Shown here piece by piece: positions 34,327 through 42,535 of a DNA stretch of 64,000 nt (its first letter is position 1; each line of letters starts with the position of its first letter). Under the pieces are notes generated by a model, which searched no databases, was not told where the DNA came from, and was given only the letters and a program-made list of their open reading frames with translations. The DNA lies in NCBI GenBank assembly GCA_045110515.1, contig JBGCGD010000003.1:173578-237577 (forward strand), in the 5' to 3' direction. Made by a program: the position numbers and the translations under genes. Source of the stretch: Granulosicoccus sp045110515 (GTDB taxonomy: Bacteria > Pseudomonadota > Gammaproteobacteria > Granulosicoccales > Granulosicoccaceae).

Positions 34327-36468
34327 CTACCTCCCAGTTCCCGAACGTTTTGACTCTGCCTGATTAAAGTCTGCAAACATTCTGGCAATGGCAGCTCCAG
34401 GTACGGGACGGCTTAGATAATCACCTTGTGCCTCATCACAGCCACAATCATATAAAAACTCAAGCTGCTCCATGGTATCGACACCTGCAGCGATGACCCT
34501 CAAATTCATGCTATTTGCCATAGACAGTAACGCCCGCACAATGGCTGAATCATGCTCATTGTCTAGCATACCTTTCACAAACGAGTGATCTATCTTGAAC
34601 GCATCAATTGGGAAATGCTTTAACTGACTCAAATTCGAAAATCCAGTTCCGAATTCGTCAATGCTTAGTTCAAACCCTAACTGTTTTAGCGAATGGAAAG
34701 TTTCCACGGTACTGAACGTATTGTCCGCCAGGACACTTTCCGATATTTCAAGCTCTAGCATGGCAGGATTCAGCCCTGAGCCAGACACAGTTTTATCGAC
34801 CAGAGTTAGAAAATTCGGCTGCATAAACTCTAGAGAAGAGATATTAACCGCTATTCTTTTGAGCGGAACACCTGAGTCAATCCACTCAACCGCTTGCTTG
34901 CAAGCCGCACCAAGTACCCATTCGCCGATGCCAACGAGTAAGCCCGTATCCTCAGCAAGCTGGATAAACTCACCGGGCGTGACAATTCCCAATTCAGCGT
35001 TGTTCCAACGAACCTGCACTTCAACACTCTCAAACTTACCAGTTTCAAAATTAAGTTGAGGCTGGTAGTGCAAAACAAGCTCATCTGATTCGATCGCGGA
35101 ACGCAGCAGCTCTTCCATGCGATAACGACGAATAGAACTAGCATTGAGTTCGAGACTATAAATTTGATAACAACCTTTGCCTCGCTTCTTTGCTCCATAC
35201 ATGGCTACATCAGCGGCCTTAAGAAGTTCGTCTACAGAATTACCGTGATCGGGAAAATAAGAAATACCAATACTCGTTGAAGTGTGGCACTCGTTCTCAT
35301 AAATCTCGTACACCTCTGAAAGTGATTCAGTGACCTCTTCGGCAAATTTAATTACTTCAGAACGCTCATTGAGACCCGTGAGAAGCACAGTGAACTCATC
35401 GCCTCCCATTCTGGCGACGGTACAAGATTCTTCCACCAAGTCGTATGCCTTATTGATCTCGTTGGCACACGCCTGAAGGCGCTCTCCAACTTCCTGCAAT
35501 AGAAGATCTCCATAGGCATGACCAAGACTATCGTTAACGTGCTTGAAGTTATCAAGATCAAGGAAAAGAACAGCAATGTCCTTCGATTGCTTTTTCGCAA
35601 TCGCTATGTCGCGGGCTAAGCGATCACAAAAAAGAACTCGATTGGGCAGGCGCGTCAGACTATCGTAGTAGGCCAGCATATGGATTTTTTTCTCAGCCTG
35701 ATACTGCTCAGTAACATCATGAACAACACCCCACTTTCTAACTATCAAACCGTCAGAGTCAAAATCGTTTCTAATACGTACAGTGACGTGCCGCTCGTCC
35801 CCGTTTTCAGTAAACAAACGCTGCGTTAGCATTGATTCGGATTTGGTGTTATCAGACACAAGCCAATGGAAAAGTTTGCTGCGATCTTCTTTGGCAACGT
35901 ACTTCATAAACAACGATAACGTTGACGCTTGACTCTGGGGCTCCAAACCTAAAAGTCTGAATAAATTATCTGACCAGATAAGCTCGCCTGTGCTCATATT
36001 GTATTCCCAGCTTCCTAAGCTGGCGATTCTCTGTGCAACGTCCAAACTACTATGACTGCGATCGAGGTCTTCCAGAATCTCACTGGTACGAAGCATATTG
36101 TTAAGCCGGTGGGGCAACAGTGGCCAGTTCACAGGTTTCGTTGCGAAATCTGTCGCGCCCGCTTCAAAAGCCATATCGACAGCCGCGGCATCATCGCGCC
36201 TGGTAAGCATCAGTATGGGCAATCTGGCGCCCTGATCTAGCATACGGATCTGTTTACACGCCTCGTAGCCGTCTGTAATGGGCATGTCAACATCAAGTAA
36301 AACAACGTCAGAGGCGTCACGCTTGATGTATTCTAATGCGTTCTTCGCGTCAAGCACGCTCTGTGCTGCGAAACCGGCTTTACTTAAAAATTCCACAGCA
36401 CGACGACACATCGCTTCGTTGTGATCGACAACCAATACTCTAAATACTTTTGAACCCAGTGTGCTCAT
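34327..36468 (-). CDS. Response regulator with PAS, GGDEF and degenerate EAL domains
   Basis: The protein has 713 residues: a receiver domain (about 10-125, phospho-Asp in VVLLDVDMP), a PAS region (about 145-260), GGDEF with an intact signature (ARMGGDEFTVLL), and EAL. The EAL domain departs from the catalytic consensus: the EAL motif is EVQ, DDFGTG is DEFGTG, and AEGVE is AAGVD. The GGDEF half probably makes cyclic di-GMP; the EAL half is probably a binding or regulatory domain. No cognate kinase adjoins it. Confidence 0.88.
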   Translation of the reverse strand: MSTLGSKVFRVLVVDHNEAMCRRAVEFLSKAGFAAQSVLDAKNALEYIKRDASDVVLLDVDMPITDGYEACKQIRMLDQGARLPILMLTRRDDAAAVDMAFEAGATDFATKPVNWPLLPHRLNNMLRTSEILEDLDRSHSSLDVAQRIASLGSWEYNMSTGELIWSDNLFRLLGLEPQSQASTLSLFMKYVAKEDRSKLFHWLVSDNTKSESMLTQRLFTENGDERHVTVRIRNDFDSDGLIVRKWGVVHDVTEQYQAEKKIHMLAYYDSLTRLPNRVLFCDRLARDIAIAKKQSKDIAVLFLDLDNFKHVNDSLGHAYGDLLLQEVGERLQACANEINKAYDLVEESCTVARMGGDEFTVLLTGLNERSEVIKFAEEVTESLSEVYEIYENECHTSTSIGISYFPDHGNSVDELLKAADVAMYGAKKRGKGCYQIYSLELNASSIRRYRMEELLRSAIESDELVLHYQPQLNFETGKFESVEVQVRWNNAELGIVTPGEFIQLAEDTGLLVGIGEWVLGAACKQAVEWIDSGVPLKRIAVNISSLEFMQPNFLTLVDKTVSGSGLNPAMLELEISESVLADNTFSTVETFHSLKQLGFELSIDEFGTGFSNLSQLKHFPIDAFKIDHSFVKGMLDNEHDSAIVRALLSMANSMNLRVIAAGVDTMEQLEFLYDCGCDEAQGDYLSRPVPGAAIARMFADFNQAESKRSGTGR

Positions 36469-36767
36469 TTTATAAAGACAACTCGATCACTGACTAAATA
36501 GGAGATTGAAATCATCGTACATACAGCGAATTCTATCCTCACTTATACAAGCGGCATGGCTAAATAGATTCAAGGGGTTAATCGCTATGCAAATACCCTA
36601 AGAACACATGTTGGACTTTCACTCGTCCATATCTAGTAAAGCGGATAGATTGGATAGACCCTGAAGTATTCCACAGCAAAACACTGCGCACTTCACAGTT
36701 ACATGTACCTAAACAGAAAGTTTATGGCTAGAGCACCAGAACAATGGCTCAATCGAACCGAGGTTGC
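36469..36767. other. Intergenic region upstream of the GGDEF-EAL response regulator
   Basis: The 299 bases contain no supported ORF and no clear hairpin. They should hold the promoter of the minus-strand response-regulator gene. Nothing more is visible to me. Confidence 0.3.
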
Positions 36768-37976
36768 TCAGTAATCGCCGGATACGGACTCACTAATTAC
36801 GCGTGTTGCAGCCTCAACCCCTGCTGCACCATGTGGAATTTTAAGCGCTTTAAGCCCCGCATCGATACACGCCAGCACACCTAGTAACGTGGGAGGGTTT
36901 AAATGCCCCATGTGACCGATGCGAAAAACGTTATCCAGAATGGCCTCAGTGGAGCGTGATCCTAACCCTACCCCCAACGTTACGCCCATTTCCTGCTCAC
37001 ACCAGCGACGCAAGCGCACAGCCTGGCCACTACCGGTTGAAATAGCGGTGACGGCTAAGGATCGGTTAGCTACCTCAGGTACCCTGCATCGCAGATCACC
37101 GTCTTTACCCCACGCATCAACGGCGCTCCATACACACTGAGCAAGAGTTCTATGGCGATTCCAGACCGCATCAATCCCCTCTTCCAGAACCATATCAAGC
37201 GCTTCTCGAAGACCATACAAATGATGCGTAGGTGGCGTCCCACAAAAATGGTCGGGAAACATTGTAGGTTGAACTCTAGGTTTTATATCCCAGTATGGCG
37301 TATTTAAATTTGCAGTTTCGTGATAGCTCCAAACTCGCCCTCCTATAAACAACAATGCAATACCTGGAGGCGTCATCAAACCCTTTTGACTAGCGCTTAG
37401 GAGTACATCAGCACCGAGCCCGTCCATGTCAAACGGTTCGCATCCAAAAGAGGCGATTGCGTCAATCATAAGTAGTCCAGGATGCCCCACATGATCTAGG
37501 GTGTTCCTTATCGAGGCTATATCGTTACGCGATGAAACCGCAGTATCGGTTTGGACCGCTAACACTGCTTTGATCTGTCGCCCGTTATCACCTTCTAGCA
37601 TCGACGCGAGTTTCTCCTGATCAATAGCGGTGCCCGGATCGACCTTGAGCGATACCACATCAATTCCTAATCCACCGGCCATAGTGGCCCAACCTTCCCC
37701 AAAACGGCCGGTATCAATGACGAGTATGCGGTCTCCTCGACTGAACAAGTTGCACAAGCTTGCCTCCCAAACAGCATGCCCATTGCCATGATAAATGGCG
37801 ACATCACCACTGCAATTTGCCAGATGCTTTAAGTCAGCAATAACTGAAGCGGTGATATCCACCAGTTCCCCCTCATAGATATTGGGTGAGGCGCGATGCA
37901 TCGCTCGTTGAACACGATCTGGAACAATGGATGGACCGGGAATCGCCAGATGATGAGGACCGAACGCTAATGACAT
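36768..37976 (-). CDS. Class V aminotransferase (alanine/serine-glyoxylate type)
   Basis: The protein has 402 residues, PLP-dependent fold type I. The segments IPGPSIVPDRVQRAM, HGNGHAVWEASLCNL, and LLSASQKGLMTPPG (Lys of the Schiff base) identify the alanine-glyoxylate / serine-pyruvate aminotransferase family. It probably transfers amino groups between glyoxylate or pyruvate and Ala or Ser. Neighbouring DAO-type oxidoreductases suggest amine or amino-acid breakdown, but they are not in one operon. Confidence 0.88.
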   Translation of the reverse strand: MSLAFGPHHLAIPGPSIVPDRVQRAMHRASPNIYEGELVDITASVIADLKHLANCSGDVAIYHGNGHAVWEASLCNLFSRGDRILVIDTGRFGEGWATMAGGLGIDVVSLKVDPGTAIDQEKLASMLEGDNGRQIKAVLAVQTDTAVSSRNDIASIRNTLDHVGHPGLLMIDAIASFGCEPFDMDGLGADVLLSASQKGLMTPPGIALLFIGGRVWSYHETANLNTPYWDIKPRVQPTMFPDHFCGTPPTHHLYGLREALDMVLEEGIDAVWNRHRTLAQCVWSAVDAWGKDGDLRCRVPEVANRSLAVTAISTGSGQAVRLRRWCEQEMGVTLGVGLGSRSTEAILDNVFRIGHMGHLNPPTLLGVLACIDAGLKALKIPHGAAGVEAATRVISESVSGDY

Positions 37977-38083
37977 AGTGGGAGAACGAAAAAACGCAAT
38001 GGGATACTGCCCGACTTTACACCAAAGCTCCGATTATTCGATACCATGAGGTACGTTCTTTACACAAACTTGGAAAAACAAAA

Positions 38084-38374
38084 ATGGCAAAAGGTTACTG
38101 GATTGCGAACGTCACTGTCACCGACGAAGAAAACTACCCCGAGTATCTTAAAGCAGGTGCACCTGTTTACGAAAAATACGGTGCGCGATTTGTTGTTCGT
38201 GGAGGTCGTTGCCAAGGAATGGAAGGTTCTACGCATTCAAGAAACGTTGTCGTGGAATTCAAAGACTATGCGACGGCAATTGAAGCGTACAACAGCGAAG
38301 AATATCAAATCGCTAAAGCACTAAGGAACAAATACGCTGACTCCAATTTTCTCATTGTTGAGGGGTTCGAGTAG
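38084..38374 (+). CDS. DUF1330 family protein
   Basis: The protein has 96 residues. The pattern YWIANVTVTDEENYPEYLKA followed by RFVVRGGRCQGMEG is the ferredoxin-like dimeric alpha-beta DUF1330 fold. Function unknown. The ATG at 38084 follows an A-rich leader. It is divergent from the aminotransferase with about 107 bp between. A second frame at 38046-38324 covers the same DNA but shows no family likeness. Confidence 0.85.
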   Translation: MAKGYWIANVTVTDEENYPEYLKAGAPVYEKYGARFVVRGGRCQGMEGSTHSRNVVVEFKDYATAIEAYNSEEYQIAKALRNKYADSNFLIVEGFE

Positions 38375-38567
38375 CCCGGTAAATTTTGACACACTATGTT
38401 AAAGCGAGATGATGCCAACAAAGCTGCCAGTTTTGTGGCTTAACGTTAATAAAGACAAAAAGCATGCAGCCATGAGGTTACGCTTGCAAATGGAATCGGA
38501 CTTAGCGCTCTGATTCAATAGCGTATAAGCAATCGTTTGCCTCAAGGCACTTGTTAGAAAACAGGAT

Positions 38568-39875
38568 TTATCCGATTACTGAAAAACTGGATTCCATGTT
38601 TATGGGCCGTTTGCGAGAGTAAAACCCTGCATCTATGGTGTGATTGATATACGGCAGGTTAAATTGAAGTGGCCGGCTATCATGATCGTTTCCAGACTCA
38701 CAGTATTCAATTAGCGATGCCATTAATTTACCGGCAACAGGTGCGTTTTTATATTGATTCCCACTCGAACCACATGCCATGTAATACCCGGGTAAACTAG
38801 ACTTATCGTATATCGGTAGCCAGTCTGTTGAAGCGTCGTAAAGGTCGACAATGCCTCGGGTTTTCTGCGGAATACCTAAGCTCGGTACGCGTTGACCATA
38901 ACGCATCGCTTGTGTAGTCCATTGCTCAGTTAATTCGCGGTTATACACCTTATCGTCATCTACCCACTGATGAGGGTCACATTCCGGATCTTCGCTCCCA
39001 ATCAATATATGATTGCCATGTTCAGGGCGACAATATAAAGAGATATCGCTGTCGCTAACCATCATGCCGTCTTTCTCAAAATCATACCCTTCAGGCGCAG
39101 GCACGTGAACCACTTCTTGACGCAGTGCTCGGGTGGTTATGGTCATGTCATCGAGAACATCTGCCATTGCGTTGATTTTGCACGACGCGGGGCCGGCGAC
39201 ATTCACGACTACGGGCGCATGTAATTCCTCACCTCCCACTAACCTGACCCCACTTACGCGTCCGGCCTTGGTAAGAATTTGGTCTACTTCACCCCCCATA
39301 CGAAACTGTGCTCCATATGCTCGAGCGCCATCTGCAAGATTCTGAGCTGATAGCGCAGGATCGGTAACGTAACCACCATTGGGCCAGTAAACACCTCCAG
39401 ATAATCGCTTACCGTTTGGCTTACCAAACAGTGGATCATCAGCAGCTCTGGGTGGTGTGAAACTCTCCAGGTTGTAGAGCGGAAGTCTTTCGGCAATCGT
39501 CTCTGCTGACCAGTCCTCATACGGACAATTCAGCAGACGGCTATTTTCCATGTGGTTCACTAGAAATCCATTGGATTCAGACTTCATTACCAGGCAACCG
39601 GTTTGCACAAATCTGGACAACGGTGCATCCTCAGGTAGCTCGAGGTATTCAGGCCAATCGCGCCAGTAGTGAAATCCCTCCCACGCAAACGCAGTTCCAT
39701 CGAACGTTGAATAATGCATTCTGATGCAGGCACAAGAGCCAGCAGTGGAACCATGACCTACCTGCGAGTTGCGATCGACCGTCAACGTTTTCTTACCGGT
39801 CTTCGCCAGCTCAAAAGCCACGGCTGCACCAATAACTCCAGCACCAATAATAATTACGTCAGCAGTATTGCTCAT
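38568..39875 (-). CDS. FAD-dependent oxidoreductase (DAO / sarcosine-oxidase-beta-like)
   Basis: The protein has 435 residues. An N-terminal FAD-binding GxGxxG (IIIGAGVIGAAVAFELA) is followed by the DAO-type segment GHGSTAGSCACIRMHYS. The C-terminus keeps a substrate-binding core (GYYMACGSSGNQYKNAPVAG). It is expected to oxidise a secondary amine or amino acid. The substrate is unknown. A hexanucleotide tandem repeat lies 16 bases upstream of the start. Confidence 0.85.
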   Translation of the reverse strand: MSNTADVIIIGAGVIGAAVAFELAKTGKKTLTVDRNSQVGHGSTAGSCACIRMHYSTFDGTAFAWEGFHYWRDWPEYLELPEDAPLSRFVQTGCLVMKSESNGFLVNHMENSRLLNCPYEDWSAETIAERLPLYNLESFTPPRAADDPLFGKPNGKRLSGGVYWPNGGYVTDPALSAQNLADGARAYGAQFRMGGEVDQILTKAGRVSGVRLVGGEELHAPVVVNVAGPASCKINAMADVLDDMTITTRALRQEVVHVPAPEGYDFEKDGMMVSDSDISLYCRPEHGNHILIGSEDPECDPHQWVDDDKVYNRELTEQWTTQAMRYGQRVPSLGIPQKTRGIVDLYDASTDWLPIYDKSSLPGYYMACGSSGNQYKNAPVAGKLMASLIEYCESGNDHDSRPLQFNLPYINHTIDAGFYSRKRPINMESSFSVIG

Positions 39876-39890
39876 GCGAATGACTCAGTG

Positions 39891-39919
39891 AACAGGAACA
39901 GGAACAGGAACAGGAACAG
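39891..39919. repeat. Hexanucleotide tandem repeat (AACAGG x 4.8)
   Basis: Four full and one partial copies of AACAGG (CCTGTT on the other strand) lie 16-44 bases before the DAO-type gene's ATG. This is a typical simple-sequence repeat in a promoter or leader. A change in unit number would alter promoter/RBS spacing by 6 bases. Confidence 0.85.
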
Positions 39920-39953
39920 TAAAAGGCCATTGGACGCTTAAAATTTCGGATAG

Positions 39954-40850
39954 CTAATCTAAATCGACGAGCCATTGGGCAATTCTTGGCCAAATTTCCC
40001 GGGCAGCACTGGTAGAAAGAACTATCCGAGAATGAGTATAGTCCTCGGTGTAACCCTCCTCAATACTGCAATAATGGAATTGCTTTCTTTTGCTGCCACA
40101 AGAATCGTAGAGATATTTACAACCATCGACGGGTGCGATGAACGTATCTCCTGAACCAGCAAAGCACAGAAGTGGAATGGTAATGTTTGTGAGTGAAGAC
40201 TCATAATTGAATCCATCTGATCCAACCCAGTTGCCAGACAAACTCCACCCAAACCATTGCAACATTACTTTTGGAAATTCATTTTCTGGCCCTAGCCCAA
40301 ACCATTTCCCAGGGGCAACGTTTAGTAAGCGCGTAAGCACACTCGCTAAACGAATCGCAATCCTATTTCTCTGTTTTACTCCAGCATGTGTTGCTTGGCT
40401 TGCCAAAGTTACCAGACCAACAACTCTAGATTGCTTTTCCGGATTCCTTGCGAGATACATTAAGGCTGCTAATCCACCACCACTATGGCCAATCCAAAGA
40501 ATTTCTTCGCCTGGTTTAGTCCTCTCTACAAAATTGACAACTGCCTGTACATCTTCCAAGCACATCGATTCAAAATCAGGGCCTTTCTCAGGAGAATCAC
40601 TCTCTCCATGACCTTGAAAGTCCAAAACCAAACAATCAAATCCTTTCTTAGCCAGAAATATAGCAAGCCCCCGGCAAGACCGGTGATTTGAGAATGTTCC
40701 ATGTGCTAGGACCACGCAGGAGTTTTTAGCTGGCTTGCGCTCAGATTCTAATATGCCGATAGACTCAGCATTACAACGATAATGCCACAACGCTAGACGG
40801 GTACCCGAAGCGTTTACGACATAGTGACGTTGAACACTACTGTCTTTCAA
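39954..40850 (-). CDS. Alpha/beta hydrolase
   Basis: The protein has 298 residues. The fold is shown by VVLAHGTFSNHRSCRGLA (oxyanion), LDFQGHGESD, the nucleophile elbow WIGHSGGGLAAL, and a C-terminal catalytic-type region (GSGDTFIAPVDGCKYL, then YTEDYTHSRIV). It resembles the lysophospholipase/esterase group. Its start is 14 bases after the stop of the radical SAM gene, so the two are likely one operon. Confidence 0.85.
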   Translation of the reverse strand: MKDSSVQRHYVVNASGTRLALWHYRCNAESIGILESERKPAKNSCVVLAHGTFSNHRSCRGLAIFLAKKGFDCLVLDFQGHGESDSPEKGPDFESMCLEDVQAVVNFVERTKPGEEILWIGHSGGGLAALMYLARNPEKQSRVVGLVTLASQATHAGVKQRNRIAIRLASVLTRLLNVAPGKWFGLGPENEFPKVMLQWFGWSLSGNWVGSDGFNYESSLTNITIPLLCFAGSGDTFIAPVDGCKYLYDSCGSKRKQFHYCSIEEGYTEDYTHSRIVLSTSAAREIWPRIAQWLVDLD

Positions 40851-40864
40851 TCCTATGCCCTTAA

Positions 40865-42349
40865 CTACTCGGTGACAACGCTAATGTCACTGATTTTTTG
40901 CTTACGAGAATCACGTATTTCTGCAAGACGTTTACTCGCAATTAATGATTGAATCATCGGAATATAATACTGCCCATTACCTACGAAACGTAACTCTTCC
41001 TCACCAACAGATATCCAACCACGCTTATCTAATTCGTCCCAAATTGCCGCGTGCGTATCAAGTAAATTCTCGTTAAAGTTAGACATATACTCAACAAAAT
41101 TTATTTTCATTGTCTGCATCGACTGGAACAACCATGCAAGCTTTACATCGTGGTGGTTGTACATAAACCCTCGACCAATTGGAAACCTTCCTGCATCGAT
41201 GTCATCTACATAGTCCTTCAAAGAAGTTTGATTCATGTAAATCCAGTTTCGGTCAGCTTCATTCAAACTATTCGCATGAAAATTTACTGCTGCGAAACCA
41301 ATCCCACATACCTGCCTTATCGTGGTTTCAGATGCTTCCTCATCTTTAGCAACGAAATGATGCATATTGTGCTCGTAATCGTAAGAACTTAACCTTTCCG
41401 TTTGTGAATCAACTGGTACCTTTCTCCAATCATAAAGAGTAACTTGCTCGAACCCGGCGTTAAGTAAAAACTCCTTCGAGGCGTGGTACATTTCAATATT
41501 GGTCTCGATAGACGGCAATAGAGCTCTTTTACTTGGTGCAGCAAAATCGCTTCGTCCGGCAATGTTGAGCTCGTAGTGAGTCAAATGATGCACGCCAGCA
41601 TCTACAGCTGTACGTAGATCTTCCAACATGTTTTCAATCGTTTGCTCAGGCCAGCCATATATAAGATCTAAACTATTGGCTAAATTGTATTTGTGACAGT
41701 TTTCAAGCGCATTGAAGACCTGCTCTCGAGTCTGCCTTCGCCCACTGTATTTGATCAAATCATCATTGAGCTGCTGCACACCCATGCTCACTCTATTAAA
41801 GCCAGCTTCGCTTATCGCTTTAATTTTTTCTTCGTTAAATAGCTGAGGTATTCCCTCTAGGGTAATTTCGATATCACTAGGCACACCTCCATAAAGATCG
41901 TCGACGTACTCCATCACTCGCCCATAATGCTGAGGACGATATAAATTTGGAGTCCCTCCTCCAAAGTAAATACTGGACAGTGTATCCCCCGCGTAAAAAG
42001 GTTTATACATCTCAAACTCACGCTTCAGATAACCGAGATATGCTTCTACTCCTTTGTTTCCCTCGTAGTCCTCACTAGGGAACAAACAAAAACCGCAACG
42101 CGCAGGCTTCGTCTTTATACAAAATGGAGTTCCCACATATAGGTTTACCTCATGTCTCGTGGTCATTCCATAACCTAATCTCTCATCGAGCAGCTCTTCG
42201 ATAGGGGTTTCGAGAGGTTTCCAGTGGAGCGGGGACGGATGACCGTGTAATACCTTGTTTGATTGACGCCTGACAGATTCTTTATCTATGAAGTCACGTA
42301 CATATTCAGCCGTAAAGCCGTAGTCAGAACCTTCAACTGTATTAGTCAT
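40865..42349 (-). CDS. Radical SAM protein, HemN/HemW-like, with CX7CX2C cluster motif
   Basis: The protein has 494 residues, HemN-like TIM barrel. The cluster-binding loop is C77-IKTKPAR-C85-GF-C88, so CX7CX2C and not the usual CX3CX2C. SIYFGGGTPNLYRP is the glycine-rich SAM motif, and ITLEGIPQLFNEEKIKAI with NRVSMGVQQLND follows HemN/HemW. The C-terminal part (VAKDEEASETTIRQVCGIGF to the end) is a HemW-like domain. These enzymes use SAM cleavage for decarboxylation, methylation or haem insertion. The actual reaction here is not deducible. It heads a probable operon with the downstream hydrolase. Confidence 0.85.
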   Translation of the reverse strand: MTNTVEGSDYGFTAEYVRDFIDKESVRRQSNKVLHGHPSPLHWKPLETPIEELLDERLGYGMTTRHEVNLYVGTPFCIKTKPARCGFCLFPSEDYEGNKGVEAYLGYLKREFEMYKPFYAGDTLSSIYFGGGTPNLYRPQHYGRVMEYVDDLYGGVPSDIEITLEGIPQLFNEEKIKAISEAGFNRVSMGVQQLNDDLIKYSGRRQTREQVFNALENCHKYNLANSLDLIYGWPEQTIENMLEDLRTAVDAGVHHLTHYELNIAGRSDFAAPSKRALLPSIETNIEMYHASKEFLLNAGFEQVTLYDWRKVPVDSQTERLSSYDYEHNMHHFVAKDEEASETTIRQVCGIGFAAVNFHANSLNEADRNWIYMNQTSLKDYVDDIDAGRFPIGRGFMYNHHDVKLAWLFQSMQTMKINFVEYMSNFNENLLDTHAAIWDELDKRGWISVGEEELRFVGNGQYYIPMIQSLIASKRLAEIRDSRKQKISDISVVTE

Positions 42350-42535
42350 CTTATATTCCCCCTTGAGCTTACCGCTCTCAAACTATTAGCAATGAGCACG
42401 TGACCGGTCGGAGGCACAATCAAATCGTCGCATGACGGACATTCAATGTACCCAGACGAGATCGGGGTTTATCAGTACGATTAACTCCCTTCACACGCTT
42501 TGGGAGTATTTTAGACCATTTAACTACGCTTATGT

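Noticed and set aside
38046..38324. Alternative frame over the DUF1330 gene (92 codons)
   Set aside because: Composition is of a shifted frame; the DUF1330 reading is clearly the coding one.
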